A DNA stretch of 64,000 bases, from NCBI RefSeq assembly GCF_001647025.1, contig NZ_LUKQ02000003.1, positions 1 to 64,000 of the forward strand, written 5' to 3'. The DNA comes from Endozoicomonas atrinae (GTDB taxonomy: Bacteria; Pseudomonadota; Gammaproteobacteria; Pseudomonadales; Endozoicomonadaceae). The notes below the pieces were generated by a model, which worked only from the letters and a program-made list of their open reading frames with translations, was not told the origin of the DNA and did no database searches. This document shows positions 27,114 to 36,073 of this stretch, one piece after another. Position numbers and translations under genes: made by a program. How positions within the stretch are numbered: position 1 is the first letter of the stretch; each line of letters starts with the position of its first letter.

Positions 27114-28496
27114 ATGCACATACACATTCTGGGTATTTGTGGAACTTTTATGGGAAGTCTGGCAATTCTTGCCAGAGAGCTTGGATTTAAGGTGTCAGGC
27201 TCTGATGAGAACGTATATCCTCCGATGAGTACACAACTGGAAGAACAGGGTATTTCATTATTTCAGGGGTACGGTGTTGAAGCGCTCAGCCCGTCACCGG
27301 ATCTTGTGGTTATTGGTAATGCCATGAAACGGGGGATTCCTGCTGTAGAGCATGTGTTAGAGAAGGGGCTTCCCTACGTTTCAGGCCCTGAATTTTTTTC
27401 CAGGTACATAGCCCCTGATCGCTGGGTATTGGCCGCTTCCGGTACCCACGGTAAAACCAGTACGAGCAGTATGCTTGCCTGGATACTGGAGTATGCAGGC
27501 ATGTCTCCGGGCTTTCTGATTGGGGGCATACCCAAGGATTTTGGGATTTCAGCAAGACTCGGTAACACCCCTTTTTTTGTTATTGAGGCGGATGAGTACG
27601 ACACCGCTTTTTTTGATAAACGCTCAAAGTTTGTTCACTACCACCCACGAACATTGATCATCAATAATCTGGAATTTGACCATGCAGATATTTTTGATGA
27701 TCTTGCCGCTATTCAGCGGCAGTTCCATCATTTGGTCAGGACAATTCCAGGCACTGGTCGAATTATCTATCCTGCTGATGCTCCCGAGATCGAAAATGTA
27801 ATGGCTATGGGCTGCTGGTCTGAGCAGGAAGATCTGGGTGGCTGTCAAAGTCTCTGGCAAGCCGCACCAGTCAGTGGAGATGGCAGCCACTTTCAGGTTT
27901 TGCATAAAGGCATTGTTGCCGGAACCGTTAACTGGAAGCAGGAAGGTGACCATAATGTTGCCAATGCTCTGGCATCCATTGCAGCGGCTCATCATGTCGG
28001 GGTTTTACCAGATATAGCCTGTGAGGCGCTTTCTGTCTTTCAGGGAGTAAAGCGACGGATGGAAATGGTCGAGGAGATTGAAGGCATACGGATTTATGAT
28101 GACTTTGCCCATCACCCAACGGCTATAGCAACCACTCTGGCCGGGCAGAGGGCCAAACTGGGTGAAAATGCAAATATTCGCGTGATCATTGAGCCCAGAT
28201 CAAACACGATGAAAATGGGGGTGCATCAGGAGACATTAATTGCTTCTACCGCACTGGCTTCAGAAGTAATCTGGTTTAAACCGCAGGGACTTGACTGGCC
28301 ATTGACAGAGTTAGTACAGGGTAGTCCTGTAAAGTCATCGGTTATGGGCTCGACGGAAGCTATTGTTCGCTATCTGGTTGATACCGCTTCAGCTGGTGAC
28401 CATTTGCTGGTGATGAGTAATGGCGGATTTGAGGGAATTCATGGCCGTATCGCCAGTGGGTTGAAAGAAAAGCTTAAGGTAAAGGCCGAGGCTTGA
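27114..28496 (+). CDS. mpl: UDP-MurNAc:L-Ala-gamma-D-Glu-meso-DAP ligase
   Basis: Joins recycled murein tripeptide to UDP-N-acetylmuramate for peptidoglycan recycling. 460 residues (E. coli 457). The N-terminus MHIHILGICGTFMGSLAILA with GSDENVYPPMST is diagnostic; the ATP-binding loop is ASGTHGKTSTSSML and the Mur-ligase signature EADEYDTAFFDKRSKF. ATG 27114 is chosen because GGAG lies 9 bases upstream and the N-terminus then matches E. coli; the longer frame from 27066 is not needed. Followed 40 bases later by ubiX. Confidence 0.95.
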   Translation: MHIHILGICGTFMGSLAILARELGFKVSGSDENVYPPMSTQLEEQGISLFQGYGVEALSPSPDLVVIGNAMKRGIPAVEHVLEKGLPYVSGPEFFSRYIAPDRWVLAASGTHGKTSTSSMLAWILEYAGMSPGFLIGGIPKDFGISARLGNTPFFVIEADEYDTAFFDKRSKFVHYHPRTLIINNLEFDHADIFDDLAAIQRQFHHLVRTIPGTGRIIYPADAPEIENVMAMGCWSEQEDLGGCQSLWQAAPVSGDGSHFQVLHKGIVAGTVNWKQEGDHNVANALASIAAAHHVGVLPDIACEALSVFQGVKRRMEMVEEIEGIRIYDDFAHHPTAIATTLAGQRAKLGENANIRVIIEPRSNTMKMGVHQETLIASTALASEVIWFKPQGLDWPLTELVQGSPVKSSVMGSTEAIVRYLVDTASAGDHLLVMSNGGFEGIHGRIASGLKEKLKVKAEA

Positions 28497-28536
28497 TTGC
28501 TCTGGGTTACAGCAAAATAAGGTTGGAAGTAGAGTT

Positions 28537-29160
28537 ATGAGTCCATCAAATCCCGAAAGGGTAACATTAGCCATCACGGGTGCTTCCGGAGCCCAGTACG
28601 GGCTGCGGCTGCTTGAGTGCCTGGTTGCCGCGGAAAGGCAGGTTTTTGTTCTGGTTTCCAAGGCTGCAAAAGTGGTTCTGGCAACAGAAATGGATCTGGA
28701 GCTTGGTGATACACCGGATGTTGTCGAACAATACTTTACTGATCGATATCGAGCTGCTCCTAAACAGATTCGTGTGTTTGGTGAAGATGACTGGATGTCG
28801 CCTGTCGCTTCAGGCAGTGGTGCTCCCAGCTCAATGGTGATTTGTCCCTGCAGTACCGGAACCTTGTCAGCCATTGCCTGTGGTTTAAGTAATAATCTGA
28901 CACAGCGGGCAGCAACGGTTGTCTTAAAGGAGCGGCGTAAATTGATCATAGTGCCCAGGGAAGCACCTTATTCTGAAATCCATTTGGAAAATATGTTGAA
29001 ATTGAGCCGAATGGGGAGTGTTATTCTTCCAGCCTCTCCAGGTTTTTACAACCGACCTGAAACAGTGGGGGACATGGTTGATTTTATTGTTGCCCGGATA
29101 CTGGATCAGCTGGGGATCCCCCAGGAGTTAATGCCGTCCTGGGGTGATCACTGTCTCTGA
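28537..29160 (+). CDS. ubiX: Flavin prenyltransferase UbiX
   Basis: Makes prenylated FMN, the cofactor of the UbiD decarboxylase in ubiquinone synthesis. 207 residues. Signatures: TGASGAQYGLRLLE at the N-terminus (FMN loop), VICPCSTGTLSAIACGLSNNL, RRKLIIVPREAPYSEIHLENM, and ILPASPGFYNRPETVGDMVDF. Same strand and close to mpl, as in several gammaproteobacteria. Its 3' end overlaps the convergent gene by 33 bases. Confidence 0.95.
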   Translation: MSPSNPERVTLAITGASGAQYGLRLLECLVAAERQVFVLVSKAAKVVLATEMDLELGDTPDVVEQYFTDRYRAAPKQIRVFGEDDWMSPVASGSGAPSSMVICPCSTGTLSAIACGLSNNLTQRAATVVLKERRKLIIVPREAPYSEIHLENMLKLSRMGSVILPASPGFYNRPETVGDMVDFIVARILDQLGIPQELMPSWGDHCL

Positions 29161-30066
29161 AGAGGCTGCTTGCTCAGCACCGGGGATAAACGGTTTCAGG
29201 TTGTAAAGCCACAATGCAAGGGCATCCAGGTAGATGGGCAGAGTTGTTGCCGGGTCTGCTGGACCCGCCGCCAGATCAATCGCAAAACCCGGTAGCTCCT
29301 GTCTTACCACTTCTTTCTGGTAAACCCCATGGGGCTGGTCTGAGATAATCAGAGCAGTTCCTGGTAGCGGGCCTGCTTTTACCCACTGCTTGAGGGTGTC
29401 GCGGGTATTGGGCCTTTGCCAGAGTCCGTTCCTCCAGGCCCTTGGCGTATCAATGAACTCTACTGGCAGGGCTCTCATTGCTTCTGGCATAGGCGCCAGT
29501 TGATGCAGCATTATTGCCGCCTCTGTTTCGGTAAAAGGAAAGGGATCCAGGTTCTTGTTGTCAGGTTTTCTTACTAGAATATCCAGGTAATCAACCCCTG
29601 GGGTGAGAGGGCGTTGGCCAACCAGGAAAATCAGGTGCTTGAATCGGACACCCTGGCTCCACCAGTAAGCCAGATAGTCCAGCCTTCGTTTCATGCCGGG
29701 GGCAGTGGCGCCCAGTAGCAGTGCATAATCATATTGCGTGCTTGATGGAGCTATAGGGGATATGAGCCCAAGCTTTTCTAGCAGATAAAATGCCCTGTGC
29801 CCTTTGTTTTGTGGAATGTCCAGCTTTGGTAATTCCCACCGTTCCTGCCCTGGTTTTCTGCGCCAGATCTGGCTGGTATCAATCATTGACTCCAGAGTAT
29901 TGTCATGGGGGACGCGCAGCTCCGTTAGCAGTTCATCCAGCGTTAGAGAGAGCGCTTTATAGTTTTGACCTGGATCGACTGTATCGGCTTGGGAAAGCAT
30001 GGAAAGATACATCAGTGTCCCTACCAGAAACCATTGGTAATTGAATTGACTATTCCTGCCGGGCAT
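29128..30066 (-). CDS. Secreted protein of unknown function, 312 aa
   Basis: A predicted periplasmic or secreted protein. The signal peptide is clear if translation starts at ATG 30066 (AGGGA about 8 bases upstream); the longer frame to 30099 adds 11 residues. The central part YDYALLLGATAPGMKRRLDY, then GVRFKHLIFLVGQRPLTPG, recalls DUF218-type (YdcF/SanA-like) folds with a nucleotide-like loop, but the match is loose. The C-terminus has PGTALIISDQPHGVYQKEVV, consistent with a second conserved loop. No firm assignment. Confidence 0.65.
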   Translation of the reverse strand: MPGRNSQFNYQWFLVGTLMYLSMLSQADTVDPGQNYKALSLTLDELLTELRVPHDNTLESMIDTSQIWRRKPGQERWELPKLDIPQNKGHRAFYLLEKLGLISPIAPSSTQYDYALLLGATAPGMKRRLDYLAYWWSQGVRFKHLIFLVGQRPLTPGVDYLDILVRKPDNKNLDPFPFTETEAAIMLHQLAPMPEAMRALPVEFIDTPRAWRNGLWQRPNTRDTLKQWVKAGPLPGTALIISDQPHGVYQKEVVRQELPGFAIDLAAGPADPATTLPIYLDALALWLYNLKPFIPGAEQAASSETVITPGRH

Positions 30067-30124
30067 TGTTTTTGTCCCTGATTGCGCAGGGACAAGCATA
30101 GCTGCTTCTCTGAGTAACGGATTA

Positions 30125-30433
30125 TTAATGCTGAGTTGACGCAGATGTAGCTGTCTGAGCCTGTTGCTGGAGAATAAGCTGACTCAGCTCAGGCTGTTCC
30201 CAGTTCTCTGGGTAATGCTTTGCCATCGCTTCCATCATGACGGTATATTCATCAGCAGGCTTTTGCAGCAGGTAGGTCAGGAAGGTAAAGATTCGATCAG
30301 ACATTTCTTTATTGATCTGATTCACCTGTTGGTCATTTATCTGTCCTTTTTTCTGACACTCTTCAATGGTTGATTGACGAATGCAGTTAGCAGATATGAT
30401 AAGTGCCAGTTTTTTGATGTTTTGCTCTTCCAT
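30125..30433 (-). CDS. Hypothetical protein, 102 aa
   Basis: A small, helical, glutamine-rich protein (C-terminal ELSQLILQQQAQTATSASTQ) without signal peptide or membrane helix. Start ATG 30433 is preferred over the longer upstream frame because GGAG lies 6 bases before it and the upstream extension reads as untranslated leader. No family recognised. Same strand as the next gene upstream but separated by a terminator. Confidence 0.6.
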   Translation of the reverse strand: MEEQNIKKLALIISANCIRQSTIEECQKKGQINDQQVNQINKEMSDRIFTFLTYLLQKPADEYTVMMEAMAKHYPENWEQPELSQLILQQQAQTATSASTQH

Positions 30434-30522
30434 GAGGGGCTCCATGCCTGTAGAGATAAAAAACGAGTACATATATAAAACTAGTTGCTGTGGGACGGGA
30501 TTCAAGCTGGGAAAATAAAAAC

Positions 30523-30540
30523 GGGGGAATAGACTCCCCC
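30523..30540 (-). terminator. Terminator after the 146-aa membrane protein gene
   Basis: On the minus strand GGGGGAG, a short loop and CCCCC are followed by GTTTTTATTTT, placed 9 bases after the stop codon at 30549. Confidence 0.75.
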
Positions 30541-30548
30541 ATGCTGGG

Positions 30549-30989
30549 TTAAACCATGATAGTTTGTGATGTATCGGGTTTATCTCGATCTTTATTACAT
30601 TCAACGCAGAGATGAAAACCGCTAGCGATCAGATAACCTCCAAGAGTTCCCCACAGAGGCCCGATAGGCGTAAGAAGCCCTATGGCAAGCCCTACCGCGC
30701 TTCCTGTGCCAACTGCCAGAAGATAGTCTGGCAAAATGCTGCCAATGTGTCTGCTGACGTAATTTACAAGCTTCACTGCTCGCTCATAAAGGCCTTTGAA
30801 AAAGTTAGAAATGTTTTCCCATGCGGTACGCTCTTCTGAAGAGCTGGATGGCATATGGCTTTTGGTAAAAAAGTTTCTGACCTTCCTGCCAAAGCCAGAA
30901 CTACTTTCCTGAGTATTGTTATTTAGATCTCTGATACCAGAGGTGGGGAGGCAGAAAGTGCTGCCTGTAGGTTGGGGTGGTGAGGTCAT
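30549..30989 (-). CDS. Hypothetical membrane protein, 146 aa
   Basis: A Ser/Thr/Asn-rich hydrophilic N-terminus (about 1-55), an amphipathic middle (AWENISNFFKGLYERAVKLV) and a Gly-rich hydrophobic hairpin (LLAVGTGSAVGLAIGLLTPI, then LWGTLGGYLIASGF) close to the C-terminus. No family recognised. A disordered N-terminus with a late hydrophobic hairpin is also seen in some secreted effectors and toxins, but no secretion gene is nearby and the idea is speculative. Confidence 0.6.
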   Translation of the reverse strand: MTSPPQPTGSTFCLPTSGIRDLNNNTQESSSGFGRKVRNFFTKSHMPSSSSEERTAWENISNFFKGLYERAVKLVNYVSRHIGSILPDYLLAVGTGSAVGLAIGLLTPIGPLWGTLGGYLIASGFHLCVECNKDRDKPDTSQTIMV

Positions 30990-31162
30990 TTTGAGTACAC
31001 TTAATTATTCCACTTTGGTACTTATGACCTATTTATGTAATTAAGGTTCCCATGGCGTTTTAAAAAGTGAATAAATTATGGTCTAACTGATTGAAAAACT
31101 AATTTTAATGGGGGGCTGTAAGATTCTTTAAATTCCTGGGGATACCCCAATTTGGACGGTCT

Positions 31163-31516
31163 TTATAAGCACCCGATAATTGAGTACCACTCGCTAACAC
31201 TCTCGATTTCCTCTTCTGATAATAGTCTGGCGATATTACTCATAGGTTTATGAGTGGATCTTGAGCCATTTCGGTAGTATTGAAGCTGCTTAACCATATA
31301 CTCTTTTTTCTGACAGGCCAGATTCGGGTTAAATGGCGTAGTACCGATACCTGTCGGGCCATGACATCCTGCACAGAGCTGCATTGCTTTTGCCTGTGCT
31401 GCTTCAAGGTGCTTGGGAGGCGACTGAATTTGTGTGGCAGACTGCTGTTCAGTGCATCCCGTCAGCAAAAAAAGAGCCGCTGGTACTATTTTTTTGATTT
31501 TTAAGGCTATTTTCAT
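31163..31516 (-). CDS. Class I cytochrome c lipoprotein
   Basis: 117 residues from ATG 31516. A lipoprotein signal peptide ends in LLTGC (lipid-modified Cys21). The haem-attachment motif CAGCH is at residues 48-52, and a likely axial methionine is in KPMSNIARLLSEEEI, the usual cytochrome c553/c5-like C-terminal pattern. Predicted as a small membrane-anchored periplasmic electron carrier. The longer frame to 31594 would place 26 residues before the signal peptide and is rejected. No oxidase or reductase partner is adjacent. Confidence 0.88.
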   Translation of the reverse strand: MKIALKIKKIVPAALFLLTGCTEQQSATQIQSPPKHLEAAQAKAMQLCAGCHGPTGIGTTPFNPNLACQKKEYMVKQLQYYRNGSRSTHKPMSNIARLLSEEEIESVSEWYSIIGCL

Positions 31517-31641
31517 CAGTGCACCAACTTCACTGTAATTGAAGGGGTCTATTAATGAGGCAAAGTGGCTTATGTGACGGATCGCAGAACCCATAAGCCA
31601 CTCAATGTTCGTTAATGCATGTTAGCAGTCATTCAGCTTTT

Positions 31642-32742
31642 TCAATCCAGGGCTTTACCTTCATCTGTTAGTCTGAGCCATGCGTGTGAATACCAGTAAT
31701 AGTGCCTGCCGCTGTTGGATGGCGCTGTACAGTTGTAGCGAGTGCGCCCTACTGGCAATGGTTTATTCGCTTGTGTGCTGAGGCGGGTCATCCCCTCGTC
31801 TAACCAGGTAACCTTCAGCTCACCCTGTCCAGAGGCATAGCACCTAAGCTGCTTTTTCTGGTAGTCACCCTTTTCCAGAGTCAGTTCCAGTACGGGCTTA
31901 AGATTATCCTGAGTAATCAGTGATGAGTCGGGGCTTTGGCTGGTTACTGGTAGAGCCTTGCTTTTGACTTTAATGGCAAAGTCATTCACCCCATAAATAC
32001 CGGCCATGGGAAAACGGGGCAGGCGGGTGAAGTCAGAATATTCACCGGCAGCTCCGGACTGCTGACCAAAGCCAACATAACCCATTTCGTCCAGTGTAGC
32101 TCGGAGCTCTGGGGTGGTTTCGCCAAAAGTCCAGGCAAACATTTTAACACTGTGACCGGTTTTTTCCTGGATCCTGGCTTCTGTCAATTCCAGGTCCAGC
32201 CTGAACCGTGAGAGCCACTGTGCTTTGGTTTCTCCAGGAAGCTTTTCTACGCTGTGGACGTGGCTCATGGTGTGATTTGCCAGGGTGGCACCAGCTGCCG
32301 TCATTTCCCGTAGTTGCTCCCAGCTGAGAAACTTCTGATAGTTTTTATCCACAGGTGTTGGAGTCACAAAAATAGTAAATGGAAAGCCATGTTCCCTGAG
32401 GATTGGAAAAGCATTGGTATAAATGCTCAGATATGCATCGTCAAAAGTGATGGTGACCGTTCTTTCCGGTAACGCCTTTTTATTGCGGAGCGCCTCAATC
32501 ACATCAACTAAGGGCATTACATTGAAATTATTCTCAGCAAGATAGTTGATATGTTTCTTGAATGTTTCAGGAGTGACGCTGGTTATTCTCGGGGTTTCAT
32601 CACTGACATGGTGATATTGCAGTATGACTGCAGAGCTGGCTGCCTGACTAGAGACCGAGATTATAGAGAGTATTGCGAATATGTAAGGTATGAATTGCCT
32701 TAATTTACCGACAACAGGCTTAAACAGAAAAGAAAAGCTCAC
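31642..32742 (-). CDS. Polysaccharide deacetylase family protein (NodB domain)
   Basis: 366 residues with a signal peptide (FAILSIISVSSQA, residues about 22-34). The NodB-type carbohydrate esterase domain shows ILQYHHVSD, the catalytic TFDDAYLSIY (general base and metal Asp) and the metal-binding NHTMSHVHS. The C-terminal ~100 residues are a separate beta-rich part of unknown role. Such proteins deacetylate GlcNAc-containing polymers such as PNAG, chitin or peptidoglycan; the substrate is unknown and no pga or other exopolysaccharide genes are adjacent. GTG start with AAGGA 6 bases upstream. Confidence 0.9.
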   Translation of the reverse strand: MSFSFLFKPVVGKLRQFIPYIFAILSIISVSSQAASSAVILQYHHVSDETPRITSVTPETFKKHINYLAENNFNVMPLVDVIEALRNKKALPERTVTITFDDAYLSIYTNAFPILREHGFPFTIFVTPTPVDKNYQKFLSWEQLREMTAAGATLANHTMSHVHSVEKLPGETKAQWLSRFRLDLELTEARIQEKTGHSVKMFAWTFGETTPELRATLDEMGYVGFGQQSGAAGEYSDFTRLPRFPMAGIYGVNDFAIKVKSKALPVTSQSPDSSLITQDNLKPVLELTLEKGDYQKKQLRCYASGQGELKVTWLDEGMTRLSTQANKPLPVGRTRYNCTAPSNSGRHYYWYSHAWLRLTDEGKALD

Positions 32743-33057
32743 AGTATTTCCTTATGATGGTTTGCCATCTAGCTGGCTTCGTTCCATCTGCTGCATCAAG
32801 GGGGTGCTGGCAGTAGTCTGAATATTCAGCTTCAGGTTAATAGGGTTTTCCTGGAATTTTAACCTTCAGGGAGGGAGATTTACTATCGTACTAACTACCA
32901 TTTCCAGCTATTCAGATACCTAGGGGCATTACCTGTTGAATGTTGAACATTCTCTGGACAAAAAAAACCACCGGTCAGCAAGGGCAGGGGCTGATCGGTG
33001 GTCAAAGTTTCAATAGCGAACAATTAAAAGTTTATAAATGGTTAGCTGGTTCTGCCT
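32743..33057. other. Spacer between the deacetylase and tesB
   Basis: 315 bp without a gene. It contains the tesB terminator (32961-33003) and the 15-bp palindrome GAATGTTGAACATTC near 32938-32952, a possible protein-binding site of unknown identity. Confidence 0.4.
32961..33003 (-). terminator. Terminator after tesB
   Basis: On the minus strand CCACCG ... CGGTGG with an extended imperfect inner stem, followed by a long T run (read as A run at 32961-32967 on the plus strand). Confidence 0.85.
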
Positions 33058-33933
33058 TTAGACCTTGGTCTGAGTTCTGATTGGCCTGACAAGACCCTCC
33101 TGGGTCGTAGACGCCACCAGCTCTCCAGCCTGATTAAATACCTGGCCTCTTACCAGTGCTCTGGCGCCACTGGCAGTAGTACTTTCAACGCAGTGAAGTA
33201 ACCACTCATCCATTCTGAATGAGCGGTGGAACCACATGGCGTGGTCCAAGCTGGCTATTTGAATGGGTTTCTGGAAAGTGGCAGCCCCATGGGGGTACAG
33301 GCAGGTGGATAAGAACTGAAAATCTGAGGCATAGGCCAGAAGGTATTTGTGGAGCCCTGGGTTGTCAGGTAGTTTTCCGTTGGCTCTTATCCATATTTTA
33401 TGATTTGGAGCTCTGGTTTTTTCTGCCAGTGGATCAACAGGGTCTGCAAAGCGGATCTCGATGGGAGTATCGCTGAGCAGTCGTTGCTGGAGAGGCTTGG
33501 GGATTAAGTCACTGTGCCTTTGAATCAGGGCTTTTTCGCTCAGAGCTTCATCCGGAGATATTACGTTTGGCATTGAGTCCTGATGCTCAAAACCACTTTC
33601 GTTTAAATGAAAGGAAGCAGACAGATTGAAAATGGGTCGACCATTTTGAATGGCTACTACCCGGCGGGTATTGAAGCTTCTGCCATCACGAATACAGTCA
33701 ACCGTGTAAACAATCGGCTTGCTGCTATCGCCTTCGCGAAGAAAATAGCTATGGAAGGAATGAACATGACGTTCAGGATCTACTGTCTGTCTGGCCGCAG
33801 ACAGCGCCTGTCCTAATACCTGTCCACCAAATACCCGCCCCCAACCAAGATCCTGGCTCTGGCCCCGGAATATATTGTTTTCAATGGGCTCCAGTTTCAG
33901 TAGGTTAACGAGCTCTTCCAGTACATCACTCAT
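33058..33933 (-). CDS. tesB: Acyl-CoA thioesterase II
   Basis: Hydrolyses medium- and long-chain acyl-CoA. A double-hotdog protein of 291 residues, about the E. coli length (286). Visible features: NIFRGQSQDLGWGRVFGGQV at the N-terminus, HVHSFHSYFLREGDSSKPIV and RDGRSFNTRRVVAIQNGRPI in the first domain, and DHAMWFHRSFRMDEWLLHCV with RGQVFNQAGELVASTTQEGL in the second. ATG 33933 is chosen because GGGAG lies 7 bases upstream; the frame could start 7 codons earlier. Confidence 0.94.
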   Translation of the reverse strand: MSDVLEELVNLLKLEPIENNIFRGQSQDLGWGRVFGGQVLGQALSAARQTVDPERHVHSFHSYFLREGDSSKPIVYTVDCIRDGRSFNTRRVVAIQNGRPIFNLSASFHLNESGFEHQDSMPNVISPDEALSEKALIQRHSDLIPKPLQQRLLSDTPIEIRFADPVDPLAEKTRAPNHKIWIRANGKLPDNPGLHKYLLAYASDFQFLSTCLYPHGAATFQKPIQIASLDHAMWFHRSFRMDEWLLHCVESTTASGARALVRGQVFNQAGELVASTTQEGLVRPIRTQTKV

Positions 33934-34050
33934 CCTGTAACTCCCTGATTGCATGCCGTTTATGAGATTGGCTGCAGATTGTGTTGGTGCTTTGGGTAAT
34001 AGGATAACAACAGGCTCGCATTTACCCTATAAAAATGGCGTTGTTAAAAC

Positions 34051-34737
34051 TCAGAGGCTTGCTTTGCAAACCTGACTGTACCAATACGAAGGATTAACCA
34101 ATTGCCCATTGTCGTCAATTTCAGGGTAATCCAGATTACGCTCATCACAGTAACGGGTTAACTCAGGATAACCCCAGCGAAACAGGGTTTTTCGATATAC
34201 TTCTTCATTTAGCCGGCGGCTGTTATACAAGCCTTTTTCTGCCCGCTGACGTTGAGCTTCTACCAGGATAATGGCTGCAGCAACTGAAACGTTGAATGAC
34301 GCCACCTGGCCCACCATGGGGATGATGATATGTTCATCTGCCAGCTTAGCTGCCTCCGGACTGATGCCATCTTTTTCGGCCCCAAGAATGATGGCGCAGG
34401 GTTGAGTGAAGTCTACCTGATAAAATGGAATGCTTTGGGAGGAAAAGTGAGCGGCAAACAGTTTGAACCCCCTTTTTTTCAGATGGGATACGCTATCATC
34501 AATGGTGCCATGGTCATGTATTTCAACCCAGCGGTGGCTGCCCATAGATCGCCTTCGGTATTGCCTGTAGCCCCTCTTAGGTTGGGTCATATGCAATTCG
34601 TGTATACCAACGGCATCACAGGTTCTGATAATGGCGGATAAATTGTGGGTTTTATGAACCTGGTCGGTTAAAACCGTAAGGTCGGGCTGTCTTCGATTAA
34701 GAACCTCGCAAAACTTCTGGTAACGTTCCGGTGTCAT
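34051..34737 (-). CDS. trmH: tRNA (guanosine(18)-2'-O)-methyltransferase
   Basis: 2'-O-methylates G18 in the D-loop of tRNA. A SPOUT-fold enzyme of 228 residues (E. coli 229). Motifs: NLSAIIRTCDAVGIHELH (catalytic Arg), ILGAEKDGISPEA and IPMVGQVASFNVSVAAAIIL forming the knotted SAM site. Divergent from the DedA-PAP2 gene. Confidence 0.94.
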   Translation of the reverse strand: MTPERYQKFCEVLNRRQPDLTVLTDQVHKTHNLSAIIRTCDAVGIHELHMTQPKRGYRQYRRRSMGSHRWVEIHDHGTIDDSVSHLKKRGFKLFAAHFSSQSIPFYQVDFTQPCAIILGAEKDGISPEAAKLADEHIIIPMVGQVASFNVSVAAAIILVEAQRQRAEKGLYNSRRLNEEVYRKTLFRWGYPELTRYCDERNLDYPEIDDNGQLVNPSYWYSQVCKASL

Positions 34738-34840
34738 GATTATTTCCGGTAATCTATTAGAATGAAACCTCAGTCTAACCCTGGTGACATATCAGTCCAA
34801 ATCGATAGAAAGGTATGTCCCACGAAGGTTCCGGTAAGTG

Positions 34841-36073
34841 ATGGATAACGCTTATTTTGATGCCATTCATGTATGGCTGCAGCAGAATACTGGCTGGATT
34901 GGTCCTGCTATAGCAATGGTTGCCTGTCTGGAATCACTGGTTGCTGTGGGCATTGTTCTGCCAGGCGTTGCCATGCTGTTTGCATTAGCGGCTATTGCCG
35001 GGGCGTCTTCCATTTCTATCTATCCAATCCTATTGTGGGCTTTTCTGGGAGCTATTGTTGGGGATGGAATCAGTTACCTGCTTGGATATTATTACCACGA
35101 GCGAGTCAGATGCTGGTGGCCTTTTAATCGTCATCCACAGTGGTTGGATGGTGGCGAGGATTTCTTCAGGAAGTATGGCATTTTAAGTGTTGTGATAGGA
35201 CGCTTTGTTGGACCTGTTCGCCCCATCATACCTGCAGTAGCGGGTATGATGGGGATGGCTCCCACGTACTTTTTTACCGTTAATTTTCTCTCCGCCCTTG
35301 CCTGGTCTCCTGTTTACCTGCTTCCAGGTTACCTGACGGGAGCTGCACTTCAGTGGCATGATAAAGTACCCGATCAATTGATGGTTATGCTGCTAGCCAT
35401 CATATGTATTGCTATTCTGTTTCCTCCATTGCTGATCAGTGTTCATCGCCACTTCAAACCCCGGCTTATCTATTATCTGGTACTTGTATCAGGGCTTCTT
35501 GCTGCACTTGTTTTTTCTAACGGGGCTGGCTTGCTGGAAAGCGTCAATCAATATGCCTATGAATGGCTGACAGCGGTTCAATTACCCTGGTTGCAAAAGG
35601 TTATGTACTGGGTGACTCAGATGGGCAGCATCCCTGTTTTGATTACCTTTTCCGCAGGGGGCTTCTTCTGGCTTTACCGTTCTAATCGGCTTATAGCCCT
35701 GCTCTGTTTGCTCTGTGGTGGAGTATCAATGGCTTGCTCTGTCTGGCTTATCAAATGGCTGGCAGACAATGAAAGGCCTCAAGTAGTGACAGGGCTGGAC
35801 CCGTATGCATTCCCTTCTGGTCATACAACAGCTACTGCATATGTACTGTTTTCTTTTGCTGTCCTGTTGGGAGCAAGTCGTTCATTTAAGATCCAGTGGC
35901 TATGGGCAAGTGTGGCTTTGGGGCTGGTTATGATTGAAGCTTTTTCCCGACTCGTTTTGCAGGTTCACTGGTTTGGCGATGTAGTGACGGGAATGTGCCT
36001 TGGTTTATTCTGGGCGCTGGTTGCTCTTAAGATGAAAAGCTGGGCTGAAAAGCGGAGTCAGTGCCCGGAGTAA
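34841..36073 (+). CDS. DedA family / PAP2 phosphatase fusion protein
   Basis: A 410-residue membrane protein of two parts. Residues about 1-200 are DedA-like (VACLESLVAVGIVLPGVAML; FLGAIVGDGISYLLG; FVGPVRPIIPAVAGMMGM), the family that flips undecaprenyl phosphate and phospholipids. Residues about 230-405 form a PAP2 phosphatase with all three motifs intact: KWLADNERP, FPSGHTT and SRLVLQVHWFGDV. The fusion suggests coupled dephosphorylation and translocation of a lipid carrier such as undecaprenyl pyrophosphate. ATG 34841 is preceded immediately by an in-frame GTG. Its 3' end overlaps the convergent reductase gene by 16 bases. Confidence 0.92.
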   Translation: MDNAYFDAIHVWLQQNTGWIGPAIAMVACLESLVAVGIVLPGVAMLFALAAIAGASSISIYPILLWAFLGAIVGDGISYLLGYYYHERVRCWWPFNRHPQWLDGGEDFFRKYGILSVVIGRFVGPVRPIIPAVAGMMGMAPTYFFTVNFLSALAWSPVYLLPGYLTGAALQWHDKVPDQLMVMLLAIICIAILFPPLLISVHRHFKPRLIYYLVLVSGLLAALVFSNGAGLLESVNQYAYEWLTAVQLPWLQKVMYWVTQMGSIPVLITFSAGGFFWLYRSNRLIALLCLLCGGVSMACSVWLIKWLADNERPQVVTGLDPYAFPSGHTTATAYVLFSFAVLLGASRSFKIQWLWASVALGLVMIEAFSRLVLQVHWFGDVVTGMCLGLFWALVALKMKSWAEKRSQCPE

